Source: Ophiura sarsii
Lineage: Eukaryota > Echinodermata > Ophiuroidea > Amphilepidida > Ophiuridae
Assembly: GCA_035610835.1 (NCBI GenBank)
Contig: CM069449.1
Location: forward strand, 36,339,887-36,403,886
Direction of reading: 5' to 3'
Length of the DNA: 64,000 bases
Below, in pieces: positions 23,229-33,817 of this stretch. The stretch's first letter is position 1, and each line of letters opens with the position of its first letter. The position numbers were made by a program, and so were the translations under genes. The notes under the pieces were generated by a model that did no database searches, was not told the origin of the DNA, and saw only the letters and a program-made list of their open reading frames with translations.

Positions 23229-23301
23229 TACAACACTGGGATTCGAACCTGTAACCTTTTGTTCATGAGTCCTGTACGCTAACCACTACACCAGGAGGGG
23301 A
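23229..23301 (-). tRNA. Second tRNA-like sequence, inverse of the first
   Basis: This is the mirror copy in the right foldback arm, read on the minus strand. It has A box TGGTGTAGTGG, B box GGTTCGAATCC and the same CTCATGA loop. It differs from the left copy at several positions. Stems are imperfect, so it is best called tRNA-derived. Confidence 0.5.
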
Positions 23302-23581
23302 GTTGGCTGACAGCGATTGTAATTTGTTTCTATATGATTTTTTTCTACTTTCTATGACGTCACACGATGACCTCTGTTTGTACGCCGCAATAAATAGTTG
23401 TTGGCTATTCCGTCTAGTAGACTTATTTTAGAGCGAAAAAAGCAACTTTCAAACTAAGAATTCAACACTTTTCCGTCGGCTGTTTTCAATAATTTAAACG
23501 GGAAAATGTTTCAGTGACTCTGAATTTTTAATTTAGTATGAAATAACACCCAAAAATAATATCTCCAGAGTAACTCTTTAA

Positions 23582-24675
23582 GGGAAGTGTCAACCCTAAA
23601 TATATGAAATTTATCAAGCACTGTAACTTTTAAACTAATAATGTAATGTACATAAAAGTATACAATTTTCAAATGAAATGAGTCAGAGAATCTATATTTG
23701 GTATTAAATTTCCCCAAAAAAAGTGATTTCTACATTTTTGCCCAAAAATCACTTTTTTGGCGCCAAAAATTTTCAGACAACCTAACAAAATCAGTTTTTG
23801 ATTAAAAATTTCAATATTTCACCAAAATCATCTAAAGTCAATTATCTAGGAAGCACTTTTTTTTTTTCCTTAAACATTTTTAATTTTGAAAATATTGACC
23901 AAAAAGTGCCAACAATGAGATTTGTATCTCAAAAAATCACATTTTTGGCACTTTTTGGATGCATATCTCGAGTTTAAAATCCATAATCGAAAAAATAAAA
24001 AATTGCCTCCTAGCGCTGAAAGTCCTCTACACAATGGTAGTAAAATCTTACCTGATAGTTTGATATCTTTTTAGTTATGCTGTCTCAAAAATCGTAAAAT
24101 TCCTTCAAATTTGAACTTCTAGAAAACAGTGATTTAGTAAAAATATTGACATTTTCCACCATTTAAAGCTAAATGTTCACGGAATACAGGGGCGTGTGAC
24201 CTAAAAAGCGAGTATACTATTATGAACAATCATAATAAACTATCAGATTCAATTTATATTGTCACAATGTGAAGAAATTGGAAGAAAACTGAAATTTAAA
24301 TGATCGTAAGATTGGCCTTTGTTTACATTTTTAGACATTGTTTTGCGCTCTTTTGTTTTTCGCGTCTACGTCGCGGATATTAAGCGGCGCGTCTAGTATT
24401 ACGCGCGGGAAGTTTCAGCGCGAGACGCAATGATTGAACAGCTGTCGCAGCATTTGAAAAGCGTGGAACTCCGCTTAAATTCCCGCCAAATAACCATGCG
24501 CCTTTTCCTGGCTCAAACTTACCAAAACAACAATTTTAAATCACCCGAAAGAACGGGAAATAATCGCTTCCGATTAGTAACTTATGATGGTAATGATAGA
24601 ATACATATAAAAGTATAAAATAATAGAGAAATATGAAATTCAATTTTTGAAACAAGTGCCGGGTTGACACTGCCC
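23582..24675. mobile_element. TTAA-flanked TIR element, 1.09 kb
   Basis: The ends are GGGAAGTGTCAACCC and the inverse of GGGCAGTGTCAACCC (14 of 15), with TTAA at 23578-23581 and 24676-24679. It shares the left TTAA with the preceding foldback. The interior includes repeated 'aaaaatcac' and 'ttttggc' words and a CG-rich 24350-24430 stretch. No transposase was seen. A block near 23640-23715 is repeated outside the element near 24735-24800, so boundaries rest mainly on the terminal match and TTAA. Confidence 0.6.
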
Positions 24676-24679
24676 TTAA

Positions 24680-25075
24680 GGAAGTTTTTTGATGAATTTT
24701 GTTAGTGCGGTAATTATTGAACCATGACTCAAATGTATATAAAAGTATACATTTTTGGAAAGGAAATGGATCAGAGAATCCAAATTTGGTATCATTTTTG
24801 ACCAAAAATGTTGATTTTTTGAGAAAATCACAAAAAATCACTTTTTTGACCCAATTTTTTTGAACAAAGCTAACAAACATAATTTTGAGTTAAAAATGTC
24901 CAAATCACTTGATGATGATGTTAAGACACTACTGGAGGGACGATTTTTTAAAATTTTTAAATCTAATCCAATATTTTTTTGAAATTTTGACAAAAAAGTG
25001 TAATTTTTTTTTAAAAATCCATTTTTTCATGTTTTTTGGCACTTTTTTGTCAAAATTTTCAAAAATATTAGATTA
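24680..25075. repeat. Diverged repeat and inverted repeat, split by the next element
   Basis: The stretch 24700-24800 repeats the 'cataaaagtatac' and 'cagagaatc' block of 23640-23700. 24950-25075 forms a hairpin: 'aaatctaatccaatattt' pairs with 'aaaatattagatta'. The symmetry continues after the following element: 'gggacgattttttaaa' at about 24939 is the inverse of the sequence resuming at 26753-26785. Confidence 0.65.
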
Positions 25076-26748
25076 GGGCAATTCCATGTTACTCACGTTA
25101 CGCTTTTTCGCTACGTTACACTTTTGGAAGTGCCATATTTTTTAGAATAACAAGCTTGACAGAATTATTTTTTCTGCAGTAGTTACACAAGACCCAGCAC
25201 TAACTTTATATGCAATTAGAATTGCAATACAAGACATGACTTGCGAGTGAGAAGGAAAACACTTTCGTTACTCACGTTACATTTCATTGGACATCATAAA
25301 ATAGCAACAAGCATTCATTCACAAAGTGTCCTCATACAGGATATTTTTGGAAACAAGTTTAACATGGTAGATAAAGCTAACATTAAGATCTACAAATGCA
25401 AGGTGAAAATAATCTGATTAGACAAACATTTTTCAGAAATTTGACCAAAATAGCTGTTACTCACGTTACGTTACTCACGTTACTTGTTTTTGCAAATTCA
25501 AATTGTATTTATGTAGCTCATGCAGATTAGCTCAAAATGTTATGAAATAGTCTTGACATGATGCATTCCATTTCCCAGAAATGTTATTATGTCTCCAAAC
25601 GGCCAATTATGACCGCTACACAAGTTCACAGGACATTTTGCAAACTCTCTACCTGTTACATCAACAATATCTTGATGAAAATGGTATCATTTTGCATTAA
25701 AACAGAAACAATTTGAGAGCTAGTTTCTTTTTTGAAACTTAACATTATGTTTAACAAGTGTTAGGTGAAAATAAGTGCATATAATTGATGGATTACACCA
25801 TAGTTATCAAGGTTGCCGAATTCAGCACCTTTGCGCAAAATCAATATTTTTGAACTTAGGAATGATGAACGCAAGAAATATGCAGAAAATGCTCTACAAT
25901 ATTTGTGTACATAAGCTATGCATGTACATATATTTAACACTTTGTAACCAACAAAATTGAATATTTTCCTTCAAAAGTGACTTTCGGAGGACAAAGTTAC
26001 TGTTTTACTTGTTGAAAAACTTGGAACGACACGTAATGACCCCTAGAAATAGTGCGCACGAAGTGATGGAAGTGCCAGACTGACATAAGACGGATAAATG
26101 AATAAAACTATGTGCAGTAAAAGCACAAAGAGATCCATTTCTTATTGCTACAATGCATTTTAGGCCGTTACTCACGTTACATTTTTGTTACTCATGTTAC
26201 AATTGTTACTCACGTTACAGTTTTCAAACCTCTGCCATTTTAATGAAACTACACATAGCCCATTATATTTCCTGTTTTCAAATTAAGTACCTGGAGTATG
26301 ATTATTATTCCATTTGCCAAATTTTAAAAGCAAGGAACAATTGAGTAGGACAACTATTTGATGTTCATCGTTACTCACGTTACATTTCTAACTACCATCG
26401 GACACACAGGAGATTCCTCCCAACTTGTGTCAATGCATAGGTATTTTTCATAGTTGGTAACTTGAAACTAAGGTATTATGCATTTCAGAAATCAACAAAT
26501 ATTTATATTTACAGTTAATATTAAATGTAAGAGGTCAACATAACCTGAACACACATTTTTCACTTATTCTTTATGAAAAAAACATTTTCCGACTTCTGAC
26601 GATCATTTCTTGAAATTTACAAACAAATCATTCAAACATTTGATTGTCCCATATACCTACAAGTGTATTCAATAAAATGAAATGGGTAATAAGCATCCAA
26701 ATTGAATTTAAAATTTTCAGGTCATATCACCAATCTATGGAATTGCCC
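25076..26748. mobile_element. TIR element with eight GTTACTCACGTTAC words
   Basis: The ends are GGGCAATTCCAT and ATGGAATTGCCC, flanked by ATTA at 25072-25075 and 26749-26752. The 14-bp word GTTACTCACGTTAC occurs on the + strand at 25088, 25267, 25456, 25470, 26167, 26187 (one mismatch), 26205 and 26370. Within the word GTTAC is repeated at 9-bp spacing. No transposase or other coding frame is convincing. The words could be protein-binding sites near the two ends, which is inference. Confidence 0.75.
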
Positions 26749-26752
26749 ATTA

Positions 26753-27604
26753 GGTTTAAAAAAAAAAAATCGTCCCTTCATTCTTTGGGATCAAAGGTCA
26801 AAAAAAGGTCACTAGGGGTCAAAATGTACATTTTTACTACATTAGGACCCCGAGTGACCTTTTCTTGACCTTTGACCCAAAAAAATGATTGACTTTTTTC
26901 TTGTCTAATCAATGCCTACAAAATGAGCCATGACCGGTCAAAAACTTGGATCCATGTTCATATATGGTGTTCAGCGATTAAAAGTGACATGTCAAATGGG
27001 GGTCACTAGAGGTCATTGACCTAAACAGGGATATAATGTAAGACATGCTCCGATATTGACCGATCATGGCTCATTTTGTAGGCATTGATGAGACAAGCAA
27101 AAAAGTCAATTATTTCTTTGGGGTCAAAGGTCAAAAAAAGGGCACTAGGGGTCGAAATGTACATTTTTACTACATTACCTAGTGACCTTTTCTTGACCTT
27201 TGACCCCAAACAAATGTTTGACTTTTTTCTTGTCTCATCAATGCCTACAAAATGAGCCATGACCAGTCAAAATCGGAGCAAGTCTTAAATTTTACCCTGT
27301 ATAACCTTTTCGATTTAAAAAAATAGTTATACAGGGTAAAATGTAAGACTTGCTCCGATTTTGACCGATCATGGCTCATTTTGTAGGCATTGATGAGACA
27401 AGCAAAAAGTCTATAATTTCTTTGGGGTCAAAGGTCAAAAAAAGGTAACTAGGGGTCAAAATGTACATTTTTACTACATTAGGACCCCTAGTGACCTTTT
27501 CTTGACCTTTGACCCAAAAATGATTGACTTTTTCTTGTCTCATCAATGCCTACAAAATGAGCCATGACCGGTCAAAATCGGAGCGAGTCTTTATATTAGT
27601 CGAG
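26753..27604. repeat. AGGTCA-rich palindromic element, left part
   Basis: There are three hairpins, centred near 26835, 27165 and 27470. One arm reads 'gggtcaaaggtcaaaaaaag' and the other the inverse, around a core 'atgtacatttttactacat'. A further near-perfect hairpin at 27264-27367 has arms built on 'aaaatcggagcaagtct' and 'accctgtataac'. The block ends with TATTAGTCG, and its other half resumes after the DIRS element at 33818. Confidence 0.75.
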
Positions 27605-27652
27605 AAACTGGAAGGAGCTAAGGGTGCTCCTCTGTTTATGTAGTATTAGTTT

Positions 27653-27890
27653 TATACTCACCTCCACAGCCTGTAAAACGCTTGCATTTATCCCTAAGAT
27701 GAACTGCTGCCCAAAAATATGCCTTTATTAAAAATCTACATAATTATTTAATTAAGAAAAATCACTTCGGACACCTATATCTCTACATTTGGCCCAATTG
27801 GGCTACATATTCCCCCTTTGGCAACACGGAATCAGCCCAATACTAGGCAATACCGTTACCCATAATGCACCCTCTTTAACCATTGGAAGA
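27653..27890. repeat. DIRS inverted terminal repeat (3' side)
   Basis: The stretch from 'tatactcacctccacagcct' to about 'accctctttaacc' is the inverse of 33565-33800 with few differences. The 44 bp outside it (27609-27652) are specific to this end and are matched only by the internal complementary region. Confidence 0.9.
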
Positions 27891-27924
27891 AAGGGGCTGA
27901 GCACTAAGGGGCTGGAGGTGGGAA

Positions 27925-28040
27925 CAGGCTGTGGAGGTGAGTATAAAACTAATACTACATAAACAGAGGAGCACTCTTAGCTCCTTCCAGTTTATTACGT
28001 ATTATTTATACTCACCTCCACAGCCTGTAAAACACTTGCA
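27925..28040. repeat. DIRS internal complementary region
   Basis: The left half (27925-27993) is the inverse of the outer left end (about 27605-27672). The right half (27990-28040) is the inverse of the outer right end (about 33770-33817). They meet at GTTT (27990-27993), complement of the AAAC at both outer edges. This is the arrangement that in DIRS elements is thought to template joining of the two ends into a circle. It lies between the recombinase gene and the 3' terminus, as expected. Confidence 0.9.
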
Positions 28041-28539
28041 TAACAGACTAGCACCGAACTAGGAGGAGACATGATCGCTCATGCCCCAACCAGTAACAGT
28101 GTGTCCGAAACACAAACGCTCCATGCCGTAGAAATAAGCACAATAATACAGGCTGTAAGCCAACTGAAGAGATCAAGCAGCTCTGAATATATCATATTAG
28201 ATTATATCATATTAGATAGGTGAAGGAGTTTGAGCTAAAAAGCGAGGAACGGCCTAGCGTGACATACATAGGAAGCAATGAAAAAACCTCCCTCTAAAAC
28301 CGCCCCACTGTGGATAAAAGAACAGTAATGGGTTAAATACGACAAATCCAACAATCTTGGGATGTGCTTACCTCCAAAATTCTTGTGAATATCGTTGTCG
28401 TAATCGGCGTTTTAGTCAAATCGGGGAATGTCACGTTCGGCGTTTCAGTCAAATCAGGCAGTGTCACATTCGGCGTATAAGTCATAATCAGGATAATGTC
28501 AAAATAGGCTTGTGTCACAATAACTGCTTTATCTAGTCC

Positions 28540-28744
<205 letters not shown>

Positions 28745-28748
28745 TTAG

Positions 28749-29160
28749 CTAGACTAGGCTTCCACTACCCAGGACCTGTGAGGCATAGCGTCCCTGGGCA
28801 GTGCGAAGATGTATATTCTTGAGGTAGACTCTGGTAAACGTTGACTCCGTTTTCCAGGACACCGTGTTTAGTATCTCAGTGATTGACAGCCCTCTTGCAT
28901 GAGCCCAAGAGGCTGAAAAAGCCCTGACAGAATGAGCCCTTGGGTTACCCTCACCCACCAGTGCTTTAGTAACCTTGATTACTTCTATCAACCAGCCTGC
29001 CAGTGTGATCTTGGCTGCTGCTCGGAAAGGTTTTACATTAATAATGAATAACTGTTGGACCTGACCTCGGACAATTTTAGTACGATCTAAGTACCACTTC
29101 AGCGCCCTGACAGGGCAACTCAATCTCTGAGCCCTGCCATAAGGCCTAGAAGCCTGAGCC
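28749..29160 (-). pseudogene. DIRS tyrosine recombinase, C-terminal part
   Basis: The minus-strand frame reads 'CPVRALKWYLDRTK', then 'HSVRAFSASWA' (the H-x-x-R active-site box), then 'VSWKTESTFTRVYLKN', where the Tyr is the nucleophile. It ends at 28749. The N-terminal part of the recombinase is missing. The frame runs straight into RT-derived sequence at about 29155, where a deletion has fused RT and recombinase DNA. Confidence 0.85.
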
Positions 29161-29924
29161 AGACCGACGCCGGGGCTGAAACTCTCTCCATGAGTGAAGA
29201 AGCCGCCGCTGCCAAACACAGGACCCTTTCCTGAGTTGGGAAAACTCGACGTCGGACAAGATCCAACCTGGCCCCGAGGAAAATCGGTTCCTGAGACGGA
29301 GTGAGACAAGACTTCGAGAGGTTGACAATAAACCCTAGGCTGGTCACCTCCTTGATCACCAGTGCGACCGATCGAGCCGTGGCCTCTAGAGACGAGCCCA
29401 CGATGAGCCAATCGTCCAAGTACATGAACAGGTGAATGCCGATCCTTCGGAGGTATGCGCCCACCTCTCGAACGACCCGAGTGAACACCCGAGGGGCCGT
29501 GGATAGACCGAAAGGAAGGCTGCTGAACTCGAAAGCCTGGCCGTCCACCATAAACCTCAACCATCGCCGATGACTTGGGTGGATGGAGACGTGAAGATAA
29601 GCATCTTTGAGATCTATGGAGGCTGCCCATTCTCCGAGAGATGGGGACATTCAGGGGCTTCAGATTCAGAATAGGCCGCCATTCGCCGTTTTTCTTCGTT
29701 GTAAGAAAAAACGTCGACCAAAACCCTTGAGTGAAAGGAGGGGAGATGGCTTGAATCGCCCCCTTCGTATTGAGTTTGTGGACTTCTTCCATCAAAACAT
29801 TCCTCTTCACGACGTCTGACGGTAAGGGGGTCTCCCTTATTTTGCCGTATGACGGAGGGCTTGTGAACTCTAACTTGTATCCCTGATACACTACTCTGGC
29901 GACCCAGTCGCCCGCCCCTATCAA
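29120..29924 (-). pseudogene. DIRS reverse transcriptase, frameshifted
   Basis: The N-terminal part is in one frame (29924 to about 29650), with 'EWRPILNLKPLN'. The palm is in another (29650-29120), with 'ASIDLKDAYLHVSIH', 'FSSLPFGLSTAPRVFT' and the catalytic 'MYLDDWLIVG'. Relative to other DIRS proteins, about 20-25 residues around the frame change are missing. The RT ends at 'LLGLMAG', where RNase H normally follows. 'SIDLKDAYLHV' and 'YLDDWL' are typical of DIRS rather than LINE or gypsy RT. Confidence 0.9.
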
Positions 29925-30045
29925 CTACCACTTCTCTCTGAAGTGGCAAAGGCGGCCACCCACTTCCCAGTCTCCCAGCTGGGAGACTTTGAGAAGCGGT
30001 GGTGCCACACCGGGACCTGTGTGACACACTGTGGCCGAGGGGCTT

Positions 30046-32414
30046 TCAAAAGCCCTGACCACCGCGACCCCTACCGGAGCCGCGAGATCTCTTGGAAGAT
30101 CCTCGGGAAGAACCCCTGGCACCACGACCTCGGAAGGAAGGTGCTGCAGACTGAGGATGCCTACCCCTCGAACCCCGTGAGCGTCCACCTCTACCTCTAG
30201 GGGCTTGAGGGACTACAGGCACTGGAGCTTGGTAGACAGGAGGTTGATAGACAGGAGCAGCATAGGCCCCCTGGCTATGGGGAACGCCCCTCCGGCGACG
30301 TGCTCTATACGTCTGTGATTTAGCCTTGTGCTTCTTGACTACCTTCTCGACAGACTCGTCAGCCAACCTCTGCTTCGAGACAGACTTCGCAGTTTTGCGA
30401 GTTGCGCCTCCAAAAAGCAGGGTTTGATCCTTATCATAAGGGGCAGAACGAAGAGCGTCGGTTAAGGAAGTAATCACCCCATCCTTGATACCCGCAAGGG
30501 CATTCTTACGTCTAATAATCTCGATCCGCTGGTGAGCTCTCACCGAGGACCGAAGGATCCTACCCGACAAATCCATTGCCAGACGAGCCGCGGCATACGA
30601 TCTCTGAGGACCCGCCGACGACTCGCCCTGGATCGGGGCTGGAGGTCCATAGCTAAGGAGTTCAAAATGGTCATCTGAAACACGCCAAGTCTCTTGAGAT
30701 GAACGAACTCACATTGCTCCTGACGAAGGAAGTCCTCCCAATCCTTATGGAAGACCTCCGAAGACTCCTCCACGACCAGGCCAACTGCCTTGGCCGCGTA
30801 AGAGATGAGTGGCTCCACTCGCTCCTGCTGGAAAATCCCCAAACTCGGATTAGCTTCCCAACCAAATCCGAAACCTGCAAGATTGGGCGTACTATCGGGT
30901 TCCTTAAGCACGTTAGCAGGAAACACCGACAGACTGTCCTCTATCTGCGAATCAGACATCGACTGTTGGTCTGAATCGATATAGTCATCATCTTGATCAT
31001 ACTCCCATTGTTCTTCCTCCTCTCCCTCTACATCAACAGTAGAGTGGGAAGAATCAATTGGCTGACCCGACAGAGAGTGTTCAGCGAAGCAGTTAGCTCC
31101 TTGCTGAATAGGAGGAGGGTTAACCCGGTCAAGGCTAGCCATGCGATTAGGAATTCTATGTTCCGGATAAGTAGGGCGATTACCTACTTGATCAGACAAA
31201 GAGTGTTCGGCAAAGCGGTTAGCTCCTCGCTGAATAGGAGGAGGGTTAATCTGGTCAAGATTAGCCATGCGGTTAGCAACTCTTTGTTCAGGATAAGTAG
31301 GGCGATTACCTACTTGATCAGACGTTCCCCGAAAATCTGGGGTATAACTACCTCTCCTCTGAGAGGCATAGTTTCTGAACAACAACCATTCAGCGAACTC
31401 GTCTGACCCAGACGGAGTTAATCGAGTTACGTCACCGTGTGGTACATTAAGCCCCTGAGTGCTAACACGGTTAATGTTAACATCGGAACCCGAGCGTAAC
31501 CGATTCTGATCACGTGAAGTGTCAGGCTGACTACTTTGCTGATCGTTATGATACAACAAGCCAGAACGATTGACTAGATCGTTTAATTGAGGGTGATTCA
31601 GATTATTCTGACTCAGATGAGCCAGTTCTTGAATCTGCCTAGTAGAATCATCACCATGACGGTTAGATTCGTAAATAGGACTCTTGCCTGAGTTCGTAAC
31701 CGAGATGTAAGTCTCACGATTAGCATTGAAAACAGGACTTTGGGCACTACCCTCTATGTTCGTGTTGTTGAGCTGTGTTAGAACTCGAACTCCACGGGAG
31801 CTGGAAATCTGGCCGTGTCTATTATGAAATGCCAGAGATCCGGTATCGTCCGATACGCTCCCTTCTTTACAACCAATGTGCCCAACTAAAACCTGACGCT
31901 GCATAGAAAGGTTTTGAGTTTTGGTTGTAGATAGGTCGTCCTCCTCTTTTCTAGAGGGTTCAACCTGAGAAACCTGTGAGTTACCACAAGAAGAATTCAG
32001 ACCCGATTCCTTTTGCTGATGATTGAGATGTTCTGCATCTTTTTCAGCATAGGGAGATCGAACCTGAAGACTATCAGTTTCACTGACACGAGTTACCTGG
32101 GGCGTGGTGCCCTTAGGAGATTTCTGAGCCTTATCTTCCAAAACGGCTTTAGAATTATCTCCTGCGATGTAAACAATATCATCGCTGTTGGTATTAGATT
32201 TAGAACTAGATCTACGAGAGTTAGAAACAGAACGAGAGGAGGGGCGGGAGTCGGCCATAGTGGCGACCAAGAGGGCATCCAAATTATCCCAATGAGAAGA
32301 GGAAGCCGATTGACACAATTTGCAAGGTTTTGCTCGGTTGCATCTACGATGCAGGACACAAGAATGATGTTTATCACCTGACAAAATGGCAATCCCGCAC
32401 TTACAGGACCTCAT
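30046..32414 (-). pseudogene. DIRS gag-like protein with one frameshift
   Basis: The Met at 32414 is preferred as start because the Cys/His cluster follows at once: 'CKCGIAILSGDKHHSCVLHR' then 'CNRAKPCKLC', similar to the zinc-binding start of DIRS gag proteins. An open frame upstream to 32486 has no support. The middle is long, Ser/Asn/Gln-rich and contains a duplicated 'DQVGNRPTYPE' segment. Near 30660 the frame shifts: the expected continuation (30576-30046) is in another frame and ends in an Arg/Gly-rich nucleic-acid-binding tail. The RT gene begins about 120 bp beyond. Confidence 0.75.
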
Positions 32415-32486
32415 AATAACTGAACAACACGCGTAATCAATAGGATAAAGTCTAAAATACCAAAACACAACCCGAAAATCGCGCAC

Positions 32487-33564
32487 CCAGAGATTAAATT
32501 GTCAAATATAAGCCCTGAAGTAGTATAGTAAGCTAATCGGTTATTTAATAAAATACAGGGAGAGCAGAGTCAAAGATCACCTGACGAAGCTGTTAGCTAA
32601 TACTATAAGCACAATATGAGGGTATCCAGTTCTGAAAACAATCAAAACGGGATAAGTGTAAATCAATCAGTATCAATGAAAAAGAAGGGTCATCGGACCG
32701 CTTTACATAGAAACAAATCAATGATCAGAATATATAACGTACCTATAATCACTCTGTAGATGTATAAGGGTTAAAAATAATCATGAATACATGTACTGTC
32801 ATTGAAAAATAAAATCAAGGATACTCGGTATCGACTAGTTGGTCACGGACCACTATAGATCAGATCAATAAACCATTATGGCAACCATGTATGATATAGT
32901 ATAATATAAAGACATGTAATAATAACTCCGCTAAAAGTCGATAATCTAGAACTGCAAACACATTTCTAATAAATTCAAGCAAGTGAGTTTAAAATGACTT
33001 GTAGTAATAGATAGAAGTACCGCTCGTACACAAAAAAACCAGTAAGTGAGATGAGAATCAACAGACGTTAACGGGTATGATGTGTATCATGTTTGAATGC
33101 ATTACACAAAAGAAAAAAACCAACCGGGAAATGGGATGTCTAAGATGCCCAACACACGGAATAGGATAAGTGTATCATATTAGAATGCATTACACATGAG
33201 AAAACTATCGAAAGATAGCTGAATGAATGGAATAGGCCGACCTCATGGAAACCAAACCATGTGGTCAGAGACCACTACGAGAGTCGGCCGCCATTTTAAA
33301 TTTGCGAAAGTAAAATATAATAAATTTTTTTTGAACCTAGAGGTCCTAAAATGGTGAAAAAAGACCGTCCGACGGACGGCCTAGGCATTTAAATATGGGA
33401 CTTACGCAAATTCCAATTAAGGGCGCATAGCAATAGACTATGCGCCATCTATACAGGGCGAAACCTACTTGATATGAACCTTCTGTCAAAACTCGAAAAC
33501 CACTGCGATAGGTTAGAATATCCAATGGCTTGGAGAGATTGACAAACACGTCTTATCTCAGTTC
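32487..33564. other. DIRS 5' untranslated region
   Basis: The stretch between gag and the inverted terminus has no coding signal. 'Gtgtatcat' and 'gaatgcattacaca' occur twice (about 33080 and 33175). The promoter would be expected here and in the terminus. Confidence 0.5.
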
Positions 33565-33800
33565 GCCCAAAGGTTAAAGAGGGTGCATTATGGGTAACGG
33601 TGTTGCCTAGTATTGGGCTGATTCCGTGTTGCCAAAGGGGGAATATGTAGCCCAATTGGGCCAAATGTAGAGATATAGGTGTCCGAAGTGATTTTTCTTA
33701 ATTAAATAATTATGTAGATTTTTAATAAAGGCATATTTTTGGGCAGCAGTTCATCTTAGGGATAAATGCAAGCGTTTTACAGGCTGTGGAAGTGAGTATA
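33565..33800. repeat. DIRS inverted terminal repeat (5' side)
   Basis: It is the inverse of 27653-27890. The outer tip continues with 'aataatacgtaat' to AAAC at 33814, and this tip is complemented by the right half of the internal complementary region. Confidence 0.9.
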
Positions 33801-33817
33801 AATAATACGTAATAAAC

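Larger units (their letters stand above)
22352..23577. mobile_element. TTAA-flanked foldback with inverted tRNA-like arms
   Basis: TTAA sits at 22348-22351 and 23578-23581. The ends are AGAGCTAC and the inverse of AGAGTTAC, and the two arms (22352 to about 22730, and about 23155 to 23577) are inverse copies over about 380-420 bp. The arms share 'gacgtcatagaaagtag' and 'cgcaataaat' type blocks. Each arm includes a tRNA-like sequence. The loop (22730-23155) has no recognised gene. A compact hairpin of 'ttcgacaaaagaa' blocks lies at 23160-23200. TTAA flanking is the piggyBac target rule; no transposase is present. Confidence 0.85.

Noticed and set aside
28749..29924. One 391-residue protein
   Set aside because: It is a chance fusion of RT and recombinase frames across a deletion, with the middle part out of frame to the real RT.
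29607..32392. Plus-strand frames across the DIRS genes
   Set aside because: They are antisense shadows of gag and RT.
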